From: Atrichornis clamosus
Lineage: Eukaryota > Chordata > Aves > Passeriformes > Menuridae
DNA: 64,000 nucleotides
Assembly: GCA_013400975.1 (NCBI GenBank)
Contig: WBMZ01014157.1
Span: 1 to 64,000 of the forward strand
Direction: 5' to 3'
Shown here piece after piece: positions 48,926-62,500 of the stretch (the first letter of the stretch is position 1; each line of letters opens with the position of its first letter). The notes below the pieces were generated by a model, which worked only from the letters and a program-made list of their open reading frames with translations, was not told where the DNA came from and made no database searches. A program made the position numbers and the translations under genes.

Positions 48926-49835
48926 GCCAGTCCTCCAAAATTCAGCTTTCTCTACGTGTACGTTTTGGGAAATACACCACCCTGATCTTTCTTCTTCCAC
49001 TGTATCTTTGAATGCTCAACTTAAGAAGGTGGCCAGAAGTTCTTGGTTCCAGAACCACTCCTTAAAGGTGGAACATGTTATGGTTATTGAGAGGCTTGGT
49101 AACAAGCACTGTCATAGACATAGTATCTCATCACTATCCTGGCAGTCACTATCCTGAATGAAAACTCTAGCTGAACTTTCAGGATTTTTTTCAAATTTCC
49201 TCAACATTATGAAAAAGATTCTTCCTTCTCCTGAAAGCACAAAATGTCACCACATGGGCTTGAGGCTTACAAGGACATTCCAGTATGAACTGTATTGGTA
49301 TTGATGAGGAGTGAGCTACAAAGAGTATCAATTAAACCCAGAATTTTTCCGGAGCAGAAAGCCATCTGCTCCAAAGCTGCTCTCCTGCTATGTGCACAGA
49401 GAAGTGTTTTGCTTGTATTATGCCTTCCAGGTACCTGTGACAAGGTGATCATTGTGTTCTTAAGATCTCTTTTTGAGAGGATATCAGAAAGCCCTACAGA
49501 GGCTGTCCTTGAAATAATATCAGCTCTCTTTGTAGTAGTAATAACAATTTTAAAAATTGCTCTTACCTTTCTAGGTGAAGCCAAACTTATATTTCAGGAC
49601 ACTGATGACAACTAGAGTTTTTAATAATTTTTAAATTCAAACAGAAACAAAGATTTTGCCTGCAAGGGAAACGTAAGATCAGTGTGTGGCAAAGGATCCT
49701 TCCAAGAAAGTCCTTAGTTTTTGCTTTCATGGTTATTTTTCTTATCATTGAGGCTACTGGTCTGATTTGCAGGGCCATCTGGAGTGATCCAGAGGTAAAA
49801 CATACCACTTGCCAGTACAGCATAGGCTGATGCAG
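48926..49835. other. Spacer between two inverted CR1 copies
   Basis: About 0.9 kb without a recognisable feature. Overlapping open frames of about 105 codons occur on both strands (plus 49295-49615, minus 49267-49584), with no family resemblance. Confidence 0.6.
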
Positions 49836-50262
49836 AAAGCTGCTGCAGGAACATCTCTCTTATGAGGAAAGGCTGAAGGAGATGTACCTGTTCAGCCTCA
49901 AGAAGAGATGTCTGAGAGGAGATCTCATCAATGTCTGTCAGTATCTGGAGCGAGGGTGCCAAGAGGATGGAGCCAGGCTCTTCTTGGTGATGCCCAGCAA
50001 TAGGACAAGAGGAAATGGGCAGAAACTGATGCACAGGAAGTTCCTCCTGAATATGAGGAAGAACTTCTTTACTGTGCAGGTAAAGAAGCACTGGAACAGG
50101 CTGCCCAGGGAGGGTGTGGAGTCTCCGTCAGTGGAGATACTGAAAAACCATCTGGACACAATCCTGTGCCACATCCTCTGGGATGACCCTGCTTGAGCAG
50201 GGAGGTTGGACCAGATGACCCACAGTGGTCCCCTCCAACCTCACCCATTCTGTAAATTCTGT
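49836..50262 (+). mobile_element. CR1 LINE 3' end, plus orientation
   Basis: Contains GAGGAAAGGCTGAAGGAGAT, TTCAGCCTCAAGAAGAGATG, AATATGAGGAAGAACTTCTT, GAACAGGCTGCCCAGGGAGG and GACCAGATGACCCACAGTGG, ending CCTCACCCATTCTGTAAATT. It is similar to the reverse complement of the copy at 48464-48925, including the shared GTGGTCCC and AGCAGGGAGGTTGGACCAGA stretches, so both belong to the same or a close CR1 subfamily. Confidence 0.95.
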
Positions 50263-50754
50263 TACAGCTGAAATATTAAGTCTGAACTAACAATGCTTTT
50301 CAGAGAATACAATTTGTGTATTGGATGCTCTGTGGAGTTTTTTTCACTGCTAAGAGCAGACTGGTGTCTACAAGTGGGACAGCCAAAAGAGGTGAATTAT
50401 GATTTCAATCAGCTTCTGTCACCCAAGGAGGTGGCTCTCACTAGTCAGAGCACTGTGGGGAACACTGACTTGAAAGCTGTGCAAGGAGTTTGAGATCCCC
50501 ACCAATGCTGCTCTCACAGGAGGGTGGGGGAGAAATTATACAGCAGCCAGGGAGGAGAGAGCAGGTTGATGTTGACAGTACCGAAGGGAAAGAGCGAAAT
50601 GGTGAAGGATGTTGAGGTGGCAGTGGCAGAAAGCCAAGGTGATACGATAGGCAAGAAAGCAGTGACAAGGTGTCTTGGTTACAGGCAGGTCGGAAAGCAC
50701 GAGTGTACAACTTGAAGCCTCCCTGCCCAGCTTCAAGTCCTCAGTCCAGACAGT

Positions 50755-50870
50755 GTCCTTTGTGTGCCTCAGTTTTCATCATGTGTAAAATAGGAATGGT
50801 AGCTCCAGTCTTTCACTTTATGAAGTGTTTTAGCATCTTTAGATGAAAAGCCAAACATTTATTTTACTAG
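50755..50870 (+). mobile_element. Ancient MIR-like core-SINE fragment
   Basis: TGTGCCTCAGTTTTCATCAT, GTGTAAAATAGGAATGGTAG and a TAGCATCTTTAGATGAAAAG tail match the MIR core end (GTGCCTCAGTTTCCTCATCTGTAAAATGGGGATAATA) joined to the 3' tail common in sauropsid MIR-like SINEs. Match quality is the best of the MIR-like copies here. Confidence 0.7.
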
Positions 50871-53154
50871 AACATGGGATAGAGGAAAACTTCTACCTGG
50901 AAAAGCCTGCTTCTAGGGGTACAGATCAGTTCCTCTGGGGTTGGGATATGTAAGGCCATCACCTACCTATTGCTTAGACCACAGCAATGAAATCTATAAT
51001 TTAACATTCAGTACCTTTTATTGCCTAAGAGGGATTCACATTTTGACTTTTATTACTAGTAGTGGCTATATAGAGAATATACACAAGGATGCAATACACA
51101 TGAAGTGTAAATGGAGATCTGCCAGTGTGTGTGGATGTGTCTGTGTATATGTGTGAGCCTATCCTTGTAATACATGAAGCAGCTCATATACAGGACAAAG
51201 ACTGAGACAAGCTTGTTGGGTTTTTTAAGTCTGTATTGACAGGTCTAATAAAAGAGTCTGTTTCTGCCTGCAAATCCTGCCTTGCTCATAACCTGATCTG
51301 GTCACATTTACAGTGCCTATGGCATTTCAAACACAGTTTGTTAAGAGGTGCTCTTCTCTTGGCAGCACGGCGTCTTCTTCTTGATGTCCCTTGAGCAGGT
51401 ATTTGCAGCTTAGCAATGGTTGCTAGAGAGCATCTGACACTAATTTGAAGGCGGGTGGAGTTTGTGGTGCAAGTGCCCCCTGCACTGGGCTTACAGTGCA
51501 AAACGCTGCAAGGATCACATCCCTGACCTCATGTGAGTATTCCTGCTGAAGTGAGGGCTGCTGGCTCAGGCACTGCCTTTGCAGGTGTTCTTAATGATTT
51601 TCTCTTCAAATAACCCCATATTGTTGTCTGTTTCTCCAAGTCCAGCTCCTCTAACATTCACACTGGCAAGCTTGCCAGCTTTGAGCTTTGCCTTCTCTCG
51701 AGCTTGGAAGCTGCTCTGCTTTCCAGGACTGAGCTCACTGACAGTGTATCACTGCTCTCTGCTGGAGAAGCACTGAGCTGGGTCAGGCCTCTCTGGGTCT
51801 CCAGCTGTTTGTCAGGAATGCAGGTGTGATGGCCAAGCAGATAACCTCTGAGCCTTCAAGAGCAAACTTAACGTACAGCTTATTCCTGTTCCCCCCACAG
51901 CACAATTTGGGGTCTCTGTCGTGCAGGCTGGAGACAGGAGTTTTCAGAAAGAAGATGAGAGAGATAAATAGGGTGATACTAGGTGACCATAAATATCTGT
52001 GGTCACAGACTCACTCCTTGGTAGTGCACTATAACAGACACTGGTGTCATTTTCACAGGTTTCTGCTCTAGCTTGGAGTATAATTCCCAGTTGTATTTGC
52101 AGTCATATAATGATCCATCTGAAAAATGTTTATTCGGGTCAGATGGAATGACCACTTAGGAGAGTGTTTTTCTACTCAAGGGGCACAGTAAGCATGAGGT
52201 CCTAAGCATTCATGTTGAAAGAGACTTGTTCTGGTCATCTAAATCCAATTTTAGTAGTTGCAGAAGTTATTCTGGGTGTTGCATTGAGCTGTTTTTCAAA
52301 GACACAGGCAAATGATCAAGTCTTCCCCACAAAATGAGAATTATTTAAAATAGTGTCTCCCACTTCAGCCCACACACGCACACATCCATATCATGTACAT
52401 GCACACATGATACATCTTCTAATTTCATATACTTTTGTAGGTCTGGCATCTTTTTTGCTTGAAAAAAACCTCAAGCATAAATCATAAAAATGCAGCTTTA
52501 CAACAGCTTTAAAGTACTATTATATCCTGTGCATTCCAAGTGAATTATTGCTGTGCTGTCAAAGAAAACAAAAACATTCGGGAGGGACTGTTTATTTTAC
52601 AGTGGTTGACCAAAAGTATGCAAGTGGTTATAAAAAATGTAGACAGCTAACAATGGGAGGTGCCATTGCTGATTCTGTAACCCATTCACAAACCTTTAAC
52701 CCTGATTTTAGATCACAAGAGATATAGCTAGGGACTTCCCACAGGAAAACACACACACTTCCAAATCACTCGTTATAAACAAAACATACCATTCTCCCCT
52801 CCCTCAGTCCACTCTGATCCTTCTTCCCTACCTGCCCATAAAGTCAAGCAAAAGCACGGGATTTCTATATGTGTAGTGAGGACTTTTTTTTAGCCAGCTG
52901 TTTCTTTGAACTGATTTCCACTATAACAAGGTAGTAGTAGGGATGTGTATTTAAGTTTGACTTGTCTTTCAGAGAAGCTTTTTTATTAAGGTGGTACTTG
53001 CTTTTGGTGCTATAAGGGACCAGTCATTTGCTATGATTAGACTACCTGTGTATTGAGCTCCCCAACCAAAATTATTGCATGCAAGTTGAACATAAGTTGC
53101 AGTCTGTAAGCTAACGTGCTTGTTTTTAGAAAAAAGGCATGTGGTTCTGGTCTG
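50871..53154. other. Unique intron 3 sequence with small TG/CA-rich patches
   Basis: No gene or repeat family recognised. Short degenerate TG runs lie near 51124-51156 and CA-rich sequence near 52370-52412. Confidence 0.5.
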
Positions 53155-53545
53155 CTCATCCTAGAAAGTGAGGAGCAGAACAGAAGGCAGCCCAAAAGAT
53201 GACCAAGGAGGCTGCCACATGAGTGGCTGCCCTGTGATGAATGACTGAGCAAGTTAGGACTCTTCAGCCTGGAAGAGAGATCATTTAGAAGAGTCTACAA
53301 AGTCATGAGAGGCATGAAGAGAGTTGGTAGGGATTGGCTCTTGACTACATTTTCTAAAACTGGAGTGAGTGGAATCAAATAAAATCAGTAGTAGCCTGCT
53401 TCAGAACAAGCAAGAGATAGTTCTTCACATTGCATGTTGTAGATCAGTGGAACTGCTTGCCACAAGGCATTAGATGCTAACATTTTATAAGAGTTCAAGG
53501 GAAGACTGAGACATTCATGGAAGGGAGATTCTTTGAGGGTTATTA
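53155..53545 (+). mobile_element. Older CR1 LINE 3'-end copy
   Basis: Shows CR1 landmarks in order but diverged: GACTCTTCAGCCTGGAAGAG, CTACAAAGTCATGAGAGGCA, GTTCTTCACATTGCATGTTG, GTGGAACTGCTTGCCACAAG and a GAGGGTTATTAAATACACAC end. This pattern (GTGGAACTCCTTGCCACAAGA, then GAGGGTTATTAAATAC) belongs to an older CR1 group than the copies at 48.5 and 49.8 kb. Confidence 0.85.
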
Positions 53546-56500
53546 AATACACACATACCTCATTTGGCCGAGGAGCCCCTACAACTTAAAATAACTAAAA
53601 GTTTGGAAAGCATCAGGGCATTATCCTTTGTCTGTGTGTCCTTTATCTAGGCATATGCTTACAGAGAAAGAACACAGGGACAGATCAACATTTGTTCTGT
53701 CCTAGTAAAACTGCTCTTGCATACATAGAGTAAATGTAATAGTGGGTATATCTTGTAAGTGCACTCAGCTTCCTGTGCCTTCCCTCTTAACAGTAGTAAT
53801 ATAGGCAGGAATGAATTCTTGAACATGCTGAACACCTTATTAAATGAAACCATTAAGAAATGGGAAATGGCAGAAAAAAATAAATGGTAGAAGAAAGAAA
53901 TAGCAGAAAAATTGTCTCTGATTTGGGAATGGTCATGTTAGTCTGTGGAGTCCCTGGATTAGCCGTCTTGCTTTGGTTGGTCCCAGTGTAAGTGTGGGGG
54001 TGGGTGGAGAATCCTTAAAAGCAAACAGTAATAGTCATAGTAATACTCATGGTCACAAGCATAATAGCAATCATAATCTTAAGAATAGTTTATGAAATAA
54101 TCCCCCTGCAAGTATTTATTGCAAAGTGGTAAAAAATTCAGCCTTGTTCTGCATCACTTTTTAGCTACCAGTATCCTGTGGGACACTAAAAAAAGAACAA
54201 AAGAAAGAAAACTGTTAAAATAATATCATCTACCCTTTGCCCTACTCTGTACAAGTTCCATGCAGTTGTTAATGAAGATCTGTTGATGAAGAAAGGATGT
54301 GAATCCCAGTGAACCTGCCTTTCAAAAATGTGCCAGGATTACTGTGTCACTACTGTTGACACATTTCCTTTCCCTGTAGGTGCACACCCTTCCCCATGTG
54401 TTTCTGCAGTGCATGTGATTTGGTCTGAGTAGTCCTCTAGTTACGCCTCTTATGTGGAATTTCATTTGAAGATTGAGGTGGGGAGTGTCTGCGAGCTGAC
54501 TAGCAGCTGATCAGTCCTTTAGCCCTCTATTACCCTAATAAATCAACAGTGCCATATAGAGTATTACCTTGCATGGCTACATAATTAAAGCTCTCTTCCC
54601 TGACCAGAGGGAAATAAGCATGCAAAATCCTGCTGCTGTTTGCCAAAAGGAACCTTAGTCAATGGGAGAGAGAGAGATGTTTTGTGCTTGGTCTTTTTGC
54701 TGCTTATATTAGATCATGCACTGCTATTTCTATCTGTTTTGCCAATTGGCATCCATCCACCTTTTCTGTTCATGCTCAAACAGCCAGGAACACTACAGCG
54801 GGAGAGGAAGCCCCTTCTCATATGTTGCTGACTGAGCTGCCAATGGCTTGTATTTGTAGTGGATCCAGCAACAAAACAAAGCACAAAGCAACCCCAGCAC
54901 ATCAGCTGTGTGTGCTAACGAATAGGTTCATTGAATAGTATTGGAGCAGTGTCCCAGACCTTCCCTTCCACTTCAGTTCCAATAAAGGCATCAAATTCAT
55001 TTAATGTCCCAAACAAAAGTGCCATATGTTTCTCTAAACTTGAATAGCTATTTTGTTAACAGAAACCCCCCACACAACAAAACAAACAAACAAGACCACC
55101 AGAAGGAAAACCCTGAGATGCCTACTACTCAAAGGTAGGTGGAGATGAATGAACTTGATCTGAAGTGATCAAGTTGATTAGATGGTTTAATTGAGCTCTG
55201 GTACAGCAGAAAACTAGAAATCTCTTCTGATCAGAAAATGGTAAAAGCAGCTTATAAATAGCCTGTAATGAGAGAATCTGAGTCATCAAGTTGCATGTGC
55301 AGACAGTATATACACTTAGATGTCTCATGCCCAAGTTACAGCCTCAACAGAAATACTTTTACAGGGACTGAGTAATAGTTGGGAGAAACAGAGGGGGTAG
55401 GGAAGCAAGAAAAACAGCCAAGTAATTGAAAACATCCTCCAGAGAAGTAGCCAGCAAATGACATTTGGGATGTTGAATGTGAGCCGGCAATATGAATACA
55501 ATTCTTACCGAAAAGCTGTTTGTCAAGGTAGTCATCATTTTGGGACGGGTTGATTTGAAAGGATACACTTGCTGATAGAAACAGGCTTATCCTAGCCTTC
55601 CCCTTTGGGAACAGTACTTACTGATGCTGGAACTGAATCCTGCTCTGGGTGTCTCGTTGAAAAATAAGCTTTCAGTTTTTCTTCCACCTACATGTTCTGA
55701 ACTACCAAATTATGTGATCACCATGAGAGTTAAGGTATACCCAAGGGGCTGTGGCCTGTGCTAACCCCGTGGAACTGCTGACTAGCTTAAGTTCAAAGAC
55801 TCAGATCAGTCTATTATGTTTTCGAGCAACTTGCTATTAGAAATGATAGAAGGGAATATTTCTAACATGAATAGTATGATCTTGTTGTAGTCAGACATTT
55901 TTATTTTCAGAATTTATTTGTGCCTACTAATACTGCTTTCTCACATTAAGATTGAGGTAAAAATGATTTATTCAGCTTTGTGAAAACTCTCGAATAGGAT
56001 AAACTAATGTAGTTAGTAGTCATTTATTTAAAGTAGACTGATGCACATTTTCAAAGGTTTCCTTTTCTTCTAAATTCACTGATATTTTTGTTCTTGGTCC
56101 TCCGGACATTTCATTGGAGAAATACTTTTTACTAGAGTGAAAAATTGTGTATCTTACGCATGCACTGTATTTCTGATACGTAATTCTTTTGGGCATTGTA
56201 TTAAGGAGAATTGTTCCATGTAGGAAATTAGGCAGCAGAAAATGAATTAGTGGCATATTCCAATGTTTCATTCCCTTCCTGATAGACTTTGCTGTTTCTG
56301 TTAGCTATAAGTGTGTTTCAGGAGTTTAAATTTTGTTATAAAACACATACTGTATTTTCCTATTGTTTGCAAGAAAAATAATGCATTTTGAAAAGTTTTA
56401 TCCCTCAACTGGGAGAAAATATTATTGTGAAGGTGTTTCAGAAACTAACAGCACATTTTCTCAAAGATTGTCCTTCTTCTTACGTGGAGAGCCAGCGCTT

Positions 56501-59500
56501 TCTGCCTCGGCTACATACTAAGGAATATTTTGAAAGTGGAAAATCCAGTCAATGGGCTGCTCATGTTACAGAAAAAGAGCAAGAGTTGACCCCAGGCGTT
56601 TCATGTGTTCTTATTCAGTATCTTTTCTCTGCAAAGCCAATTGGAGCTGCGATTATTTCTGCGTGTTATTTCATAGAGAAAACTCACAAAAGGAGTGGAA
56701 CCTAGGGTTGGTTTTGCCTGTTGGCTGACCTGCGGTAGCCAGCCACATGTGTGTGGTTAGCTTGCTGCAGATGGAAGGCAAACGGCATCACTTGAACTGC
56801 TATCAGTGAGCCAACATGTGGTCAGTGACTTGACTGTGTGCCTGTGATTCCTGTTTTGAACTGACCCAGAGGCAGCTGGTCAGTAGTAAAAACCTACCTG
56901 AAAAGCATTTGGCAGGGAAAGTTTAAGATACAGGTATGGGATTTGGGTATTAAATTTAATTAAAAAGATTAAGGTATGGGAGCAGGTTTAGAAAAAAGGG
57001 GATTGTCAGCATAGCTGCAACGTATGGGTAAGGCATGTCCCTGAGCCTGGGGTATATTGGTGTGGGAACACTACATACACAGAACAAAACACTGGAGCTC
57101 AGAGATTCCAGAGTTTAATATCTTTTGGTGTGCTTTACCTTCCTTGCTTTTATGGACAATGAATAAACCTGGGAGAATAATATAAGTCTAGATTTACTGT
57201 ATAAGTTTTAAGTCTCACATTCTTTACGGCACAAGCTGTAAAAGTTCAAGGTTTTAATTATGTGTAAATCAGTATAGTGCAGTCAAAGAGATTGAGACAG
57301 TTCTTGTGTGTAAGAATCGGGGCATAATTTGGGGGGAAAAAAATAAAGCTAGTTCAGTATTATGGAACTAGAACATTTTCACTACCTTAAAGCAAGTAGA
57401 AACATCCAAGATTAGCAAAGATTTTCCTGTGGCGAAACATTCATCTTGATCATTTTCAATCATTTAGAAGCAAGCTAGTAATCTGTAAGGCCAGCTGGAG
57501 ATGCTTTCTGTTGTGCCTTAAACTTTTTATTATCCTAATCTCCAATTTTGCTCATATGTCTAGTGTTCTTGGCTGTCACTGCCATTCTTCATATGAAAAG
57601 GAAATACTTTCTCTAAGATGGGCAGTGATTTTTGCACTGGTAGATAATAGCAGCACGTTATTTGAAAAGCATCTGAAAGCCAGGATTCTTTTGTCTGAAA
57701 GCTCTGCATTAAAGAATACATGGATTTTCCATTATTTTATTTTTACCAGGAGTATTCACTGTATTTTTTCTGCTGTAGTTACTCAGTAGTAGCTGGTGGG
57801 TACATTCAGCCGATGATGACTTGCAAGTGCTACGCACTACCTTTTTTTATTTGCTTAAAACCCTATTTCAGGATTGTATTGTCAGTCCTTACTGCAGTTC
57901 CCGGATGCCTTCTGCATAACATCAATGCCAGTAGCAAAGACCCTGGAGAAGGGCACAGAACCTCTCATTTGTCTCTGCATCTGAGGTAAAAACTGTTGTC
58001 AAGGGCACAAGTTTGTGAGTTTGGCTGACAGGGGAGCTGGTGGCTGGTCAGCTCAGGTGAGGCTGTGAGAGTTTGTTTCTCTTGCACCTTGCAGAGGGTT
58101 CTTGCTGGTATTGCAAGATACCCTCAGCCCTCACCTCAGCCCTCAGTGATGGGGAGGACAGCTTTTGGAAACGAAGGAAAAACTCCTATCTGTGGATCTG
58201 CCAGATTTTATACATGTCCACTGCTTGTTGAAGCATCCAGACAGCCATGTGCTTTACTTGCAACATGTCCCCCTTCCTTCACATGTGAAGTGTATTTATT
58301 CTTGTCTCAGCTGTAAGCATGAACTTGGCACACAAAACAGCATTACATATGCTATCCTCCTTTCTCTCCTTTTGCAAAGTGAAATGATATGGCCTATGTG
58401 CTCACGTTCCTCACACTCCTCTTAGTTAATACCTTTCTTCCCACTCTCCTGTTCACTGTAGACTGGGGTCCTGATGCTACAGAAAATAGCTCCCGATAGA
58501 GTTAGGCAGCCTCACAGCTCTGCCTGGTTGGGAGCAGTGTTGTGCTGATGGCTGTGGGATGGACACATGAAGAGTGTGTGTCTCTGAGTGGGTGGGAGGG
58601 AGGATGCCTTGCTCGGCCACCTCACACTGCTGTGCAGGCTGCAGTGTCCAGCCAGCCTCACACATCCCCCTTTCCCTCCCTGCCTCCATTTCAGCCTCCT
58701 TCTTGCTCCTTTTCTCCCTGGCTTACTCCACCACCTATTTAGTTAGCTAGTCCTGCGATTTCAGGTCTCTAACTCTAGCTGTGCTTGCTTGTGTCCTCAG
58801 AGGAGAAAGAGGAAGAGAGGGAAAGGAGGGAGGGAGAGAAGGAGGGAGGGAGGGAGTCCCTTCTCTCCCACTGACACTTGCCTCCAGGGTCTTGGCTAGA
58901 GGACAGCCACTGCTGGCAGCAGTCTGTGAGGAACTCGCAGTGGTAGCAGAAGAAAAGAATTTGGCAGGGAGGTGAACCACATGATTGTGATTCATCCTGC
59001 ACTCTTGAAATGTGGCAGGAGGGGTAGGAAAGGCTTCGTGTGCCAGCACTGAGAGCAGAGATATTCACGTTCAAACATCACATTCTTTTTATAGTAAGGC
59101 ATGTCTCATAGGAAAAATATTGAACTTGGCCTTCCAGGATGAAGAAAATAGGCCTAACTGTGATTTTACTGCTTGAGTCACTCACTTAATCAGTTACTGG
59201 TTGCATGTAGGAAGCCTTCTATTAGGCTGACTTGGAAAAATTGTTTTTCATTAATTAATAGTGACACTGAGCTGTTTTTCAATTTGCTCAAAACTGCTTT
59301 CATTTGTAGGTCTGCTTATGCAAAACACTGCTAATATACCATGATGCAGAAGAGTAATCACCTTAATCCAATCACTTGGTATAACTGCCTTCTAGATAAG
59401 GCTCAAGTTTTTATCAGGAGTTAGAAGTTTGCTGGAAAGGTAAACAAAGTTGTATGGGAATCATGATGACTTTTGGGCCCAATTCTTCTTTCCTCATATG

Positions 59501-62500
59501 GGATAGCTACTTAGCTCTGGTTTGCTTGTGTCTCCCATTCACATACCACGTAGGAATGAAAACAACAGAAGATGTCATTTAATGTACATGGAAGTGCAGG
59601 GTGGCAGTTTGAAGACCATGTAATAAATCAGTTCCAGTACAGCTTAAAAATTCTAGCTTTCCTTTTGTAGGCCACATTTTTGAAAATCCAGGGTAACAAG
59701 ACCATCTCCTTAGCCCTGTGCTTAAGTCAGCTTCTCTTTCCAGCAGGAGGTGGTTACAAATGCAGCTGTGGAAGTGCATTTTAGCTGAGGAACACCAGTT
59801 TCCACAGTCCGACACACTCGCAAGGCCCGCACTGGCTCAAAGGCTGATTGCTTCCCATGCATCATATATCTGCATTTGCATCCAAAAATGTAGAGGCTAC
59901 AGTGTATGGAAGTTCCTTTTCCTGCCTGAGTGTGTTTATGACAGATTTATATTGATGGCCGCAGTGTACTACAGCCACAGACGTCTATTATATTCAGGCT
60001 TTCCTAACTCAGTCCCTGTTTCCTGCTGAAGGTGAGACAAGGTCCTGTATGAATGAGGGGTGAAATTACAGCGGAAATTTCTAATTGTGTTAGTACAGGA
60101 GAACCTTTAAGAAATAGAGCAAGACCTTTTGTGTTCGGAGCTACCCCTGCCCTCTCCTTACCAGTTCACTTTATGTTAAGTTCACATTTTCTCCCCCTAC
60201 AAAAAACCAGTAAATGTGTGCCTATATATCTCTCTGTGTTTACAGAGGATATTTGAAAGGAAGGTCAGAAGTGCTTTAATTCTTGAAAAAAGCCAGCCAG
60301 TTTCAGCTACTCAGAACTTTCAAAGTATATACAAAAACACAAATGCTGGTAACTGTTATTTCAGGCCTCGGGCTTAGACATGATAAATTAACACTGTCCA
60401 GATTTCATTTTGGAAACAGTGCCTACTCCTGCACAGACATTCATATCCTGATGAACTCGGGGGCAGCTCAGAGGGGCAATCACCACATCCTCTGTCTGAC
60501 CCTGATGGTGACTGCTTCCTCCTGCCTCCCGCGCTAGGGCTGAGCAGGCGAGTCTGGGTGTGAACACCAGCCACAGCTCTGAAAGCCAAGTTAATGTCAA
60601 GTTCAGCTCTGCCAGAGTATTCTAGGACCAGATACTTCTTCGTCTCGGCCTCCTTTCCTCTGTCCTCTCCCTGTTTCCCTGTGACAGAAGAGGAAGAAAA
60701 ATCTGATGTTTACAGTGAGAGTGTCAGATGTTCCCAGTGCATTTGAGGAGTGGTGCCTGTGTCTTTGGGGCTTTGAAGAACTCCATCATGAAGCTGCTCT
60801 GATAAACCACAGTCTTCTCTGTGGTCTCATATCGATTTGACATCACTGTTTTAATTGGAATAATTCTTTTTCAATTCTAAGTCTAAATTGGGAACCAGGA
60901 GGCAACACTGAGCTGTGACCAGAAAGAGGCAGTGACACCTTGCCCGTTCCTCTCTCCTCTGTAAGTGCTTTTGCTTCTTGTTCGTTAGACAAACATCCTT
61001 TCTTCTTGTTGTTTTGGGCTCTGGTTGCTTTGCCAAAAGACTGGAGGAGAAGCATGGACATGAGCAGAACCTAACTCCTTAAAGAAACTGTCAAAGAAAC
61101 TGAACCTACCACTGAAATCATGGGGTGCAAAAATGCCTCCAGGGTGCCTATCCACTTCTCTTCTCATCTGTACCAGCCTCTGAATCTAGGCCGGTCAGTT
61201 ATTTCTTGCTTCAATTCTTGGTTCACTACAGGATTTAATGGCTTAGGACTTAATACTTGTTTGCAGTGGTAAGTAACTCCAGCTTTGATTGATAGTTCAA
61301 AATCTGAACCCAATACCGTCTTTAAACAGCCCATCTTTATGTTTTCCTTTAGAGCAGAAGTTGCTGGTGTGTTACTGTCTGTGTTTGCCAAGATTCACCC
61401 ATCAGCCACCTCATTCAGGGTGGTTTCACGTTGTTGCTGTCCGAGCCTCTGTCACTCCTTGTGCCAGAGGGGCTGAGCTGAGGCATCTTGAGTGGTCAAG
61501 GTGTGTGCACAGGTTTAATGCAAGTTTTTTGGGCTGACATACTACTGCAAACATCTGTCTGTGCCCTTAGGTTCCTAACCTATCTTTAAATGCCTCTGTG
61601 TGTGTCTTCCCAAAGACACAGAGGAAGTCTGTGGTAGAGAAGGAACTTCTCCCGGGGGAAGGGACTCTGATGGTGCAGAACACTGAGTAAATCGCTACGT
61701 CCTCATTTGTGGACATTTTTGAAGGGAGCTCAAAACACCAGCTAGTAAAAGGAGCATGTGTGAGGTGATGTCATCCTGGCTTCCGAGGAGGAGCCCAGGG
61801 ATTCATACTGCTCCATGGCAGCATGACAAGTCAGGCTTCAGTCAGTCATTTACCTTACTAGCCCGGAGTTTAGTGGATTATGGCTGAAGTTGTTACAGTC
61901 CGTTTGGTGGAAAACAAACCATCAAATAAACAGACAAACAGATCTGTAGTTTTAGGAGACTACTTTAAAATGTCAGCCATCTGCTAGGCAGAGGCCCAAT
62001 AAATCAAGGTTGCAGGAGGAGGTTTGTGTGCACACGTGTGTGCCTGTGCTCTGCAGGCTTTGCATACTTCTCCAATGACCAGTTTTCTAAATTGATACTT
62101 ATTTTGCAGAAGATGCTCCTAGGATTTACACAGCTGGTGGCAATTAGAGGACTGTGCTGGGGAGACTATCTCTCAATCTGTTTCTTTTTTCACTGTAGCC
62201 AACTGTCTAACCTTGGAAGGTGCTGAACAGCTGCACTTGCCATTGCGTTTAATTGGCACTCTAGGTGTTGTATACCTTTGCTGGAGGAATGATGTATCTT
62301 CAGATCTCTTTCATTCAGTGTCTTCATTAAGTGTGGGCCCAGGGTGGAGTGGGTGGCACACCCTTCCGGCCTGTCTGCCTTTAAACCATTTTTGTTCTCA
62401 AGGCCCCATTCTCAGAGCAACTAACCTCTGAGAGCAGTGTGGTATCCTACTCTTGGAGGAATCTGATTGAAAAAAACAGGCCAGCGTGAATGATGGTGAG

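Noticed and set aside
49267..49615. Overlapping ~105-codon frames on both strands between the CR1 copies
   Set aside because: Neither resembles a known protein. Open frames on both strands of the same segment suggest a local lack of stop codons rather than coding.
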